This document shows positions 36,357 through 44,231 of a stretch of DNA of 64,000 nt, piece after piece. How positions within the stretch are numbered: position 1 is the stretch's first letter; each line of letters opens with the position of its first letter. This DNA is from Chitinophagaceae bacterium (lineage in GTDB: Bacteria > Bacteroidota > Bacteroidia > Chitinophagales > Chitinophagaceae). The position numbers and the translations under genes were made by a program. The stretch lies in contig JAHBTK010000002.1 in the NCBI GenBank assembly GCA_019638625.1, positions 868,001-932,000 on the forward strand. The letters run 5' to 3'. The notes beneath the pieces are model-generated. The model was not told where the DNA came from, searched no databases, and saw nothing but the letters and a program-made list of their open reading frames with translations.

Positions 36357-37028
36357 TTATTGATTGGTAATGGGAACCAGGCGCATCAGTGTTCTGCCAT
36401 CCAGGTTAACGGCGGCGCTATCTGCCACGGCTACCTGTCCGAACGACTTAATTACAGCATGGTTCCCGCTCAGTTTGGTGTTATTCTCCATCGTCAGGTT
36501 CAATACCCCCACAACAGCCTCTTCGTTAAAATGAACGGAAGACCTGTCCTTCAAATCAAGACTAAGTGTGTCCACCCGGGCGGCAAAATTTACCCGCGAT
36601 TTTTGCCCTCTGATATCGAAAGTACACCGGCCGAGGATCATACTGCCTATATGCAACCTTGTATCCTCTACCCGTATATGACTGAATGAAGGGCAGGTAA
36701 TGGTAGCCTGCTGGTAATTGTCCGTGAGTGTTTTAACGAACAGCGTATTGTCTCTTACTTCAAACTGAAAACCCTCTTTATCATTCTTATAGTAACTCAG
36801 GCTGAACGCATCTCCTGTTTTTACCGTAATATCTCCGCCCTTGTACTCACCGAGGTCTATGCCCGAAAAAGCAGGCAGTTCGTTTATTGTCATGGATGCT
36901 TCATTTTGCTGCTTTTCGGTTACATAGTCACCTTGTTTATACCTGGCATATAAACTCCCGTAAATGGATACGAGGATCACAACCGGTAGTAAAAAGAGTC
37001 CGAGCAAAATTTTATTACTTGTTGCCAT
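36357..37028 (-). CDS. GIN-domain (DUF2807-like) membrane-anchored adhesin-type protein
   Basis: A 223-residue protein with an N-terminal membrane helix (about 7-26) and a repetitive beta region (about 50-220; FEVRDNTLFVKTL, IRVEDTRLHIGSM, DTLSLDLKDRSSVHF) typical of the putative autotransporter adhesin head GIN domain, a parallel beta-helix. Members are often found with GntR/YtrA regulators and ABC exporters in Bacteroidota. It follows the GntR gene by 16 bases. Role unknown; envelope sensing is possible. Confidence 0.75.
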   Translation of the reverse strand: MATSNKILLGLFLLPVVILVSIYGSLYARYKQGDYVTEKQQNEASMTINELPAFSGIDLGEYKGGDITVKTGDAFSLSYYKNDKEGFQFEVRDNTLFVKTLTDNYQQATITCPSFSHIRVEDTRLHIGSMILGRCTFDIRGQKSRVNFAARVDTLSLDLKDRSSVHFNEEAVVGVLNLTMENNTKLSGNHAVIKSFGQVAVADSAAVNLDGRTLMRLVPITNQ

Positions 37029-37044
37029 ATCACTTTGTTTGTAG

Positions 37045-37416
37045 CTAAGAAAAGTTTTGTTTTACGAATTTGTCAAATCCCGGTTTAAGGTCATCTATAT
37101 TCATACCCAGCAGGTACATATTTCTGAATACTGCCGGAAGGTCATTTTCCAGGAACTCCTGTTTGCGGTAGTTAACAGCGTTCTGAAAGGCTCCCGGCGA
37201 TACAAAATACCCAATGCCCCTCTGGTTAAAGATAATTTCCTGTTGCTGCAGAAAATCATAGGTACGCATTACCGTATTGGGGTTTACTTCCAGTTGCACT
37301 GCCAGTTCCCGGACAGAAGGGATCCGCTCTTCCGGCTTCCACTCCTTCAGCAGGATCTTTTCACAGATGAACTCCGCTATCTGCAGGTATATTGATTGGT
37401 TGTCTTTGAATTGCAT
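37045..37416 (-). CDS. GntR-family regulator, YtrA subfamily
   Basis: A 123-residue repressor with a winged helix-turn-helix (about 8-75: LQIAEFICEKILLKEWKPEERIPSVRELA, VNPNTVMRTYDFLQQQ) and only a short C-terminal helical tail (about 85-123) for dimerisation, diagnostic for the YtrA subfamily. YtrA proteins repress their own ABC-transporter operons by binding AGTGTA-TACACT palindromes, and exactly such a palindrome lies in front of the first gene of this operon (39069-39092). The gene is third in the operon after ATPase and permease. The inducer is unknown, often cell-wall-active antibiotics in Firmicutes relatives. Confidence 0.9.
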   Translation of the reverse strand: MQFKDNQSIYLQIAEFICEKILLKEWKPEERIPSVRELAVQLEVNPNTVMRTYDFLQQQEIIFNQRGIGYFVSPGAFQNAVNYRKQEFLENDLPAVFRNMYLLGMNIDDLKPGFDKFVKQNFS

Positions 37417-37440
37417 GATTCTCTTTTTTAGAAACTTTCG

Positions 37441-38214
37441 TTAGAGTTCTTTTTCTTTCAGCCTGAAATAGGTGGCGATCAGCAACACCGGCGCCCAGAT
37501 ATATTTTAAGGTTACTTCCACGGCATTCTCCACCCAGGGCGCCAGGCTGTATATTTTAGACTCCTCTCCTTCCCAGGTTCTTACCGTTGTTAACCCGGAA
37601 AAACTAAGAGGGCGAGGAAACAGGTTGCGGAAAAAAAGATGCATAAACAGCGCATAAACCACGCCTATTACCAACAGGGCCAGGATGGTTTTAATAAATG
37701 CATACCGGGTAAAATACACAGAACCCAGGATAAATGCGGACTGAAGGGCAATAAAGAAGAAGGCGGCAATCCTGATCTCTTTCCAGAAATCCCTATTATC
37801 CTGGATAATATTGGCAGGGTTTAGTGAGATCAGGAACAGGGTAAAACGCTGGATAACCACAAACACGCCTATATATATAAGCAGGAAGATGATCATGGAA
37901 TATACAATTCCCGTTATAAGCTTTTCCATATGTGTAGCGGGAACAGTTAGCCAGTAGGTTCCCTTTGCCTTGTCGCCAAGAAAGTTGAAAGTGGTACTGG
38001 CGAAAATAAGCCCGACCGGAAACAGGAAAAGCAGGAATATCACGTGGGTATCCTCTTCATCATAGCGGGGCCCGTTGAATATTCCCCAGCACACAAATAC
38101 CAGGATGAGCACGCCGGCTAATGCCGCCAGCGAAAGTGTATACAAACGGGCGTTATCAAATAGCTGTTTCTTTATCAGCAACCAGAGTCTTGAAAAGCTG
38201 AATGAGTTTTGCAT
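37441..38214 (-). CDS. ABC transporter permease subunit
   Basis: A 257-residue integral membrane protein with about six hydrophobic segments (for example LYTLSLAALAGVLILVFVCWG, VILFLLFLFPVGLIFASTTF, MIIFLLIYIGVFVVIQRF) and a short soluble loop between the fifth and sixth. It is encoded 11 bases after the ATPase gene and 24 bases before the GntR gene on the same strand, so it pairs with that ATPase as an ABC-2-like exporter. The cargo is not evident. Confidence 0.8.
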   Translation of the reverse strand: MQNSFSFSRLWLLIKKQLFDNARLYTLSLAALAGVLILVFVCWGIFNGPRYDEEDTHVIFLLFLFPVGLIFASTTFNFLGDKAKGTYWLTVPATHMEKLITGIVYSMIIFLLIYIGVFVVIQRFTLFLISLNPANIIQDNRDFWKEIRIAAFFFIALQSAFILGSVYFTRYAFIKTILALLVIGVVYALFMHLFFRNLFPRPLSFSGLTTVRTWEGEESKIYSLAPWVENAVEVTLKYIWAPVLLIATYFRLKEKEL

Positions 38215-38225
38215 AATAGTCTTGT

Positions 38226-39056
38226 TTAGCGAAAAGCGGATTGAATTTTGTCCTGGTTAAGAATAATGGCTTTGTATAACACTTCAAGGTCCAACCGGCT
38301 TTCCTCCCCGGTGTGGTTACGGCCGACAACAATGTTTCCTTTCAAACCGGATTCGCTATATAAAGCTTCGTTCAGGTCTTCGTTATCAAATGATATTTTA
38401 AAACTCAGTTTCCTGGAAATATCTTCAATGGTCTGATCGAAAAGGATCTTTCCATCATCGATGATGGTAATGCGGTCTATCAGGCTCTCCAGGTCTTTCA
38501 CCTGGTGGGTGCTGATCACAATACATTTTTTTTCGTCCAGTGCGCCGGCTATCACTTTTCTGAACTGGCTCTTGCTCATAATATCCAACCCGTTGGTAGG
38601 CTCATCCATCAGCAGAACAGGTGCATTGCAGGCCAACCCAAAACTGATGAGCGTTTTTTTCTTTTGACCATAGCTCATATGCTGAATGGTATTGCCGGAT
38701 GGGATCTCAAATTCCGCCAGGTAACGATTGAATTGCTCCCCGCTGAAACCCGGGTAAAACGGGGCATGGTAGGTGATCAGCTTTTGAGGCGTGACGTCGG
38801 GCAGGTAAAACTCTTCCGGTATCAGGAACAGGTCGCGAAGAAAGGAAGGACGGCGTTTACCCGGAACTTCCCCGTTTACGGTTATACTTCCCCGGTCGGG
38901 AAAAAGCAATCCGGAAATGTTACGAAGTAAGGTAGACTTGCCTGTACCGTTTTTCCCCAGCAGCCCGTAAATATGACCCGGCTGCAATGTAAGTGTCAGC
39001 CCGTTAAATACCTTTTTCTTTTTGTAGCCGAAATGGAGATCCTTGACTGAAATCAT
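38226..39056 (-). CDS. ABC transporter ATP-binding protein
   Basis: A 276-residue ATPase with Walker A GLLGKNGTGKST (about 32-43), an ABC signature degenerated to MSYGQKKK (about 128-135, where most have LSGGQ), Walker B VLLMDEPTNGLD (about 148-159) and switch His in VISTHQ. It is the first gene of the minus-strand operon under the promoter and operator at 39069-39124. The degenerate signature is common in YtrB-like ATPases and does not argue against activity. Confidence 0.9.
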   Translation of the reverse strand: MISVKDLHFGYKKKKVFNGLTLTLQPGHIYGLLGKNGTGKSTLLRNISGLLFPDRGSITVNGEVPGKRRPSFLRDLFLIPEEFYLPDVTPQKLITYHAPFYPGFSGEQFNRYLAEFEIPSGNTIQHMSYGQKKKTLISFGLACNAPVLLMDEPTNGLDIMSKSQFRKVIAGALDEKKCIVISTHQVKDLESLIDRITIIDDGKILFDQTIEDISRKLSFKISFDNEDLNEALYSESGLKGNIVVGRNHTGEESRLDLEVLYKAIILNQDKIQSAFR

Positions 39057-39068
39057 ATACAGTGATTT

Positions 39069-39092
39069 AGTGTACTATTGTATTAGTACACT
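39069..39092. promoter_or_regulatory. YtrA-type operator palindrome
   Basis: AGTGTACTA (39069-39077) and TAGTACACT (39084-39092) are perfect 9-base arms around 6 bases. AGTGTA...TACACT is the known binding pattern of YtrA-subfamily GntR repressors. It lies between the promoter -7 element and the ATPase start, over the expected transcription start (about 39088), so bound repressor would block the operon. The regulator is encoded within the operon (37045-37416), giving autoregulation. Confidence 0.85.
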
Positions 39093-39093
39093 G

Positions 39094-39124
39094 CAAAATT
39101 AATACAAGTTTGGACTTCTCCAAA
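39094..39124 (-). promoter_or_regulatory. Consensus Bacteroidota promoter of the ABC/GntR operon
   Basis: On the minus strand TTTG (39124-39121) is followed by 19 bases and TAATTTTG (39101-39094). This fits TTTG-N19-TAnnTTTG exactly. The predicted start falls inside the operator palindrome. Confidence 0.8.
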
Positions 39125-39328
39125 TTTTTTGCGGATTTTTTTAAAAAGGGCGGCTATTGCCCGTTCCGGTCGTTGGTTGCCGGCTTCCCCGCAAACCGAA
39201 ACATAAAGCAAAAGTTTCGTCGGGATATCTTACTAGGCGTGACAACCATAAAGGGAAACACTTAGACAATCAGGGGCCTGCAATATTAAGCTGCTAGTTT
39301 TCGTTGCTATTGCATCAATACCCCCAGG

Positions 39329-39361
39329 TTGCCCATTCGCAGGCTAAATAAAATATTTTTG
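39329..39361 (+). promoter_or_regulatory. Possible promoter of the DUF3857 gene pair
   Basis: TTG (39329-39331), a 22-base spacer and TATTTTTG (39354-39361, exact TAnnTTTG) lie 61 bases before the ATG at 39423. The spacer is one base longer than usual. Confidence 0.4.
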
Positions 39362-39422
39362 AAGCGGTCATCCTATATTATGGAAAATTTGATTAAATTT
39401 TGTCACAGCCTAAAAACCTATT

Positions 39423-41429
39423 ATGAAGAATTCAACCCTTCTGCTCGTTTTACTATTGTGTATAGTAAATGCCTCCCTCTATGCCCAGGATAAGCTCAAA
39501 ATAAAATACGGCAAAATAGCCCCGGCGGATTTTGATCTTTCAAAGCATCAGTTCGACACCAGCGTAAGTGCTGTTGTGATTGCTGATATTGGCAGCTCCA
39601 ACTTTGAAGGAAATAATAAAGGAGGTTTATCGCTCTCCTTTAAGCGCCATACCCGCGTTAAAATATTAAATAAGAACGGGGTAGATGCAGCCACTGTTAC
39701 GATACCTCTCTTTTTCAATAACAATGGGGAAGAAAAAGTGAACGGGCTTAAGGGCGTTACTTACTCGCTTGAAAACGGAAAGATCATTGAAACAGAACTG
39801 GAAAAAAAATCCGTTTTTAAAGACAAGTACGATAAGAATCATGTTGCCGTAAAATTCACGTTGCCTGCGGTAAAGGAAGGCGTTATATTTGAATATTCCT
39901 ACACTGTAGTTTCCGATTTCTTTTTTAATCTTCAACCCTGGCGTTTCCAGGGCGAATATCCTGTATTGTACAGCGAGTACGAGGTGAAAATACCGGAGAT
40001 CTATAATTTTGTTTTCCTGGCGCAGGGGAATTTTCCCTTAAAGCACGATGTGGAACATACCCGGGAAAGCTACAACCTTGTTGACTCAGAAGGTGCGGGC
40101 AGTTCCTCCCGCGGTAGTTTTTCGTCCAATGCGGCCCGCCACACCTGGATTGCCACCAATGTACCGGTATTGAAATGGGAAAGTTTTACCTCTTCGTTAA
40201 GGAATCATATCTCCAAAATAGAATTCCAGCTTTCACAGGTCCGCTATCCCAATAGCCCTGTAAGGGAATATATGAGCAGTTGGACAAAGACTGCCGAAGA
40301 TTTAATGAAAAAGTCAAATTTTGGAGAAGAACTGACCAAATCCAACAACTGGCTGAACGATGAACTGGCTCCTGTGATCAACGGTGCTTCCAATAACTAC
40401 GACAAGGCTAAAAAGATATACGAATATGCGCGGGACCGTTTTACCTCTACCGGTAAATACGGTATCTATTTATCTACCTCCCTCCGCAATATCAATAAAA
40501 ATAAAAGCGGCTATGTACAGGATATTAACCTGTTGCTGGTAGCCATGCTTAAGCAGCAGGGAATAGAAGCCTACCCTACAATACTGAGCACCCGGAACCA
40601 CGGGTACGCGCATGAGCTATACCCTCTTCTGGACAGGTATGATTATGTGGTGGCCTATGCTGTAGTGGATGGCAAAGGATATTTCCTGGACGCCAGTGAG
40701 CCGACTTTGGGTTTTGGTAAGTTACCGTTGGAATGTTACAACGGCCAGGTAAGGATAATTTATCCGACCCTTGCCAAAGCTTTTGAATTGTTCCCGGACT
40801 CCCTGAACGAAAGGAAAATGGTTTCCGTTTTTGTCAGGAGCGAAAAGCCCGGTGAATGGACCGGCCATTTTACAGGCAACCTGGGATATTATGAATCTAA
40901 TTCAGTAAGGGAAAAAGTGAAATCAAAAGGAGAAGAGTCCTTCTTCAAATCCATACAAACATCCTATACCGCCGACTGGACCCTGGCTCAATCCAAAATA
41001 GAAAAGCTGAAGGAAATGGATGCTGCCGTTAAAGTAGACTATGATTTTGTCCTGAACCAGGAGGACGATATGGTCTATTTCAACCCTCTTTTTACAGAGG
41101 GTTACCGGGAGAACCGTTTCAAATCGGTGGAGCGAAACTACCCGGTTGAAATGCCATTCAAAACAGATGAAACCTACCTGCTGAACTTTGATATCCCGGC
41201 AGATTATACCGTGGAGGAAATTCCCAAATCAGCAAAAGTAAACCTCGGGGAAGCGGATGGCTTTTTTGAATATATCATTGATAACACGGGAACTACCATA
41301 CGTCTCCGCACCCGCGTCAAACTGAATCGCACCTACTTTTTACCGGAAGAATACAATGACCTGCGGGAGTTTTTCAGTTATGTGGTAAAAAAGCACGCCG
41401 AACCTATTGTTCTCAAGAAGAAAAAATAA
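39423..41429 (+). CDS. DUF3857 transglutaminase-fold protein without catalytic residues
   Basis: Exported protein of 668 residues (signal peptide MKNSTLLLVLLLCIVNASLYAQ). Residues about 60-240 are DUF3857 (RVKILNKNGVDAATVTIPL; FTLPAVKEGVIFEYSYTVVSDFF). Residues about 300-440 have the transglutaminase-like fold, but the GDCxD motif that carries the nucleophile reads SGYVQDIN and the catalytic His position reads YDYVVAY, so the Cys and His are missing. The C-terminal part (about 480-668) is DUF2569/DUF3858-like. It probably keeps a binding or structural role. Its neighbour 7 bases downstream is a paralogue with the residues intact, suggesting a pair. Confidence 0.85.
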   Translation: MKNSTLLLVLLLCIVNASLYAQDKLKIKYGKIAPADFDLSKHQFDTSVSAVVIADIGSSNFEGNNKGGLSLSFKRHTRVKILNKNGVDAATVTIPLFFNNNGEEKVNGLKGVTYSLENGKIIETELEKKSVFKDKYDKNHVAVKFTLPAVKEGVIFEYSYTVVSDFFFNLQPWRFQGEYPVLYSEYEVKIPEIYNFVFLAQGNFPLKHDVEHTRESYNLVDSEGAGSSSRGSFSSNAARHTWIATNVPVLKWESFTSSLRNHISKIEFQLSQVRYPNSPVREYMSSWTKTAEDLMKKSNFGEELTKSNNWLNDELAPVINGASNNYDKAKKIYEYARDRFTSTGKYGIYLSTSLRNINKNKSGYVQDINLLLVAMLKQQGIEAYPTILSTRNHGYAHELYPLLDRYDYVVAYAVVDGKGYFLDASEPTLGFGKLPLECYNGQVRIIYPTLAKAFELFPDSLNERKMVSVFVRSEKPGEWTGHFTGNLGYYESNSVREKVKSKGEESFFKSIQTSYTADWTLAQSKIEKLKEMDAAVKVDYDFVLNQEDDMVYFNPLFTEGYRENRFKSVERNYPVEMPFKTDETYLLNFDIPADYTVEEIPKSAKVNLGEADGFFEYIIDNTGTTIRLRTRVKLNRTYFLPEEYNDLREFFSYVVKKHAEPIVLKKKK

Positions 41430-41436
41430 ACACATC

Positions 41437-43344
41437 ATGCGAAAGATCCCGTTTGCCCTTATTCTTTCATTGTATGCCCATATCCTGTTCGCCGGGGAGG
41501 GAGATTATGCGATCAATAAAATTCAGGCGGACCTGATAAAGAACGCCAATGTTATAAAAAGAATGGAAGAATGCAGGTTTGAGATTCTTGGATTGGGAAA
41601 ATCCAGGTACTATCACAAATACGCATTGACCATCCTGAATGAGAACGGAGAGAGATTTGCCGGAGAGACCCTTAGCTATAATAAGCTCAGGGAAATAAAA
41701 TCATTTGAAGGAACGCTTTTTGATGAGAACGGTAAGAAAATAAAGAGCCTTAAAAAAAGCGATATCAGGGACCTGAGCGGGGTGGATGATATCAGTTTGA
41801 TGGATGACACCAGGATCAAAAGCCATAACTTCTATCACAGGCAATATCCCTATACCATAGAATATGAAACGGTAGAGCAATACAATTACAATCTGTTCTT
41901 CCCTAATTGGTCTCCTTATGACGGGGAAAAGATGGCCATTATGCAAAGTGCGATTACCATAGTAGCGCCTGCCGATTTTCCTATACGGTATAAGGCCTTC
42001 AACTACCAACAGGAGCCGGTAAAAGCAACTGAAAAAAATATGGTGACATACCGGTGGGAAGTGACAAATAAAGAAGCGATAGAACTGGAATATGCCTCCC
42101 CTTTCTTTACGGAAATTGCACCGGTGGTGTATTTTGCGCCAGCCCAGTTTGAAGTGGAAAAATACAAGGGCGACATGAGCAGTTGGGAAAATCTCGGAAA
42201 ATTCATTTACAGCCTGAACAAAGGCCGGGATGAGTTACCGGAAGAAATCAAAAAGAAAGTACATTCCCTGGTAGACGATGTAACAGACCCCTATAAAAAA
42301 ATTGAGATCCTGTATGACTATATGCAGCAGAATACCCGGTATATCAGTATTCAATTGGGTATTGGCGGGTGGCAGACTTATGATGCAAAATATGTTGCCG
42401 GCAGAAAATACGGCGATTGTAAGGCCCTGTCCAATTACATGTACTCACTATTGAAGGAAGCGGGTATCAAATCCAATTATACCCTTATCAGGAACGGCCA
42501 GTCGGCTATCGACTACCTGAATGATTTTCCCAACAGCTACTTTAATCACGCCATATTAAGCGTGCCGCTGAAAAATGATACCGTGTGGCTGGAATGTACC
42601 AGCCAGAGCAAACCGGCAGGGTATATAGGCGGAAGTAACGCGAACCGGCAGGTATTGTTGGTAGATGAAGAAGGCGGCAGCACCGCCTTCACACCAAAAT
42701 ACGGACTGGAAGAAAATTTGCAAACAAGGAATGTAACGGCAGCTATAGATGATAAAGGATTTCTACAAGCAACGATCAATACGCGTTATAAAGCTGTACA
42801 GCAGGATTATCTCCATGGAATGATCCATGCACTGTCAAGAGATAAACAATTGGAGTTTCTTAAAAAAAATATTGACCTCCCCCACTACGACATAGTTGAT
42901 TTTAAGTACACAGAGGTCAGGCAACGGCTACCCGTGCTGGAAGAAAAAATTGAGTTGGTGGCAACGAGCTATGCTTCGGTTACAGGAAAGAGGTTATTTA
43001 TTACACCCAATATCATCAGCCGGGCATATACCAAGCTAAAACCGGATGAAAAAAGAAAATATCCCGTATATCAGCAATTTGAATACCACGACATTGACAC
43101 TGCAGTAATAACCATACCGGAAGGGTATGTGGTAGAAGCGCAACCCGCCCCCGTGTTTATTGAAAGCCAGTTTGGAAACTACAGTTCAAATGTAGAGATA
43201 CAGCCGGGAAAGATCATTTACTACAGGGAGCTAAAAAAATTCAGCGGCAGGTTTCCTTCTGCTGAATACAACGAACTTGTTAAATTCTACGACCAGATAT
43301 ACAAGGCAGACCGTAGCCTTGTAGTATTGGTAAAAAAAGACTGA
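41437..43344 (+). CDS. DUF3857 transglutaminase-like protein, catalytic residues present
   Basis: Exported protein of 635 residues from the ATG at 41437, 7 bases after the previous stop; a TTG-started longer frame would add only a charged leader before the signal peptide (MRKIPFALILSLYAHILFAG). DUF3857 covers about 50-215 and the transglutaminase-like domain about 265-400, with the nucleophile Cys328 in KYGDCKALSNY, His371 in YFNHAILSV and Glu386 in WLECTSQ where Asp is more usual. It could cleave or crosslink proteins or peptides in the periplasm. The substrate is unknown. Confidence 0.85.
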   Translation: MRKIPFALILSLYAHILFAGEGDYAINKIQADLIKNANVIKRMEECRFEILGLGKSRYYHKYALTILNENGERFAGETLSYNKLREIKSFEGTLFDENGKKIKSLKKSDIRDLSGVDDISLMDDTRIKSHNFYHRQYPYTIEYETVEQYNYNLFFPNWSPYDGEKMAIMQSAITIVAPADFPIRYKAFNYQQEPVKATEKNMVTYRWEVTNKEAIELEYASPFFTEIAPVVYFAPAQFEVEKYKGDMSSWENLGKFIYSLNKGRDELPEEIKKKVHSLVDDVTDPYKKIEILYDYMQQNTRYISIQLGIGGWQTYDAKYVAGRKYGDCKALSNYMYSLLKEAGIKSNYTLIRNGQSAIDYLNDFPNSYFNHAILSVPLKNDTVWLECTSQSKPAGYIGGSNANRQVLLVDEEGGSTAFTPKYGLEENLQTRNVTAAIDDKGFLQATINTRYKAVQQDYLHGMIHALSRDKQLEFLKKNIDLPHYDIVDFKYTEVRQRLPVLEEKIELVATSYASVTGKRLFITPNIISRAYTKLKPDEKRKYPVYQQFEYHDIDTAVITIPEGYVVEAQPAPVFIESQFGNYSSNVEIQPGKIIYYRELKKFSGRFPSAEYNELVKFYDQIYKADRSLVVLVKKD

Positions 43345-43586
43345 TGAAAGCTTGTACCAACGAAAGCTACAGGTGTAATATCCCTGTATCCGGTAGCGTT
43401 ACGGATTTGCTTAATTTCAGCAAACGCGATATTTTAAATGCCGGAACCTGACGAGCTGAATTTCACACTAATACCAGGTAAGCGGATGCACCAGGTAAGA
43501 AGCTCCACTCACGCAGCGGCATAACTGCGCGATGCCACGCTCTAATGGTGACATGGGTTGCTGTCCTGTATGGTATGAATTCGCCG

Positions 43587-44150
43587 CTACCTGATATGTG
43601 ACCAGTTCTCTCCGCTTTTTATCCTGTACAATGTCATTTCACTGACATTATATTTTTCGGCGAGTTGTTTATAAGTAAGTTTCCGCTGAGGGCTGGAGAT
43701 CGCTTTTTTAATAGCGCTTACCTGCGCCGCTTTAAGTTTCAGTCCTGTAGTGCGGTTAGCCTGCACTTTTTTATAGGCAATTTTAGCCGGACTACTTTGC
43801 TGGTGTGCAGTTACTTCATCCGGTGTTGCCCACTTAAGGTTGGAAGCCCTGTTGTCAACCTTGTTAAAATTGATATGAATAACGTAGCGATGTTTAGGAG
43901 AAGGCTTTTTATTGAACGCGCGGGCAATTTCCCTGTGTATGTAAAGGGTTCCCTTGTTACCGGGCCGGTGCAGGTTCAGGCTGCGATAGCCGGTTGTCAG
44001 AGAGCCGTTTAACAATTGTCCGTCTTCCAATACATTTTTTGAGTAACTGGCGATCCGCCCCTGGTTAGATACCGCATATTTTTTCCGAAGATCTTTCCAT
44101 CCCGGAAATTGAATGGGCTTCCAGATTTCATTAGGAGTCTTTTTGATCAT
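43587..44150 (-). CDS. NUMOD4/HNH endonuclease-like protein
   Basis: A 187-residue protein: NUMOD4 motif at the N-terminus (EIWKPIQFPGW, YAVSNQGRIASY; about 8-40), an HNH-type region (about 72-108; LYIHREIARAFN, YVIHINFNKVDNRASNLKWAT) and a C-terminal helix-turn-helix of the kind found in intron-encoded nucleases (TYKQLAEKYNVSEMTLYRIK). The usual DHINGN core reads IHINFN. It is free-standing with no intron or intein evidence around it. Such genes are typical of phage and mobile DNA but are also found singly in Bacteroidota chromosomes. Confidence 0.82.
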   Translation of the reverse strand: MIKKTPNEIWKPIQFPGWKDLRKKYAVSNQGRIASYSKNVLEDGQLLNGSLTTGYRSLNLHRPGNKGTLYIHREIARAFNKKPSPKHRYVIHINFNKVDNRASNLKWATPDEVTAHQQSSPAKIAYKKVQANRTTGLKLKAAQVSAIKKAISSPQRKLTYKQLAEKYNVSEMTLYRIKSGENWSHIR

Positions 44151-44231
44151 ATGGATGTTTTTAGGTTATATAAATTTAATGAATTGATTCTGTTATCAAC
44201 TCAGGATTTCTCCCGGACAGGGATTTAGCGG

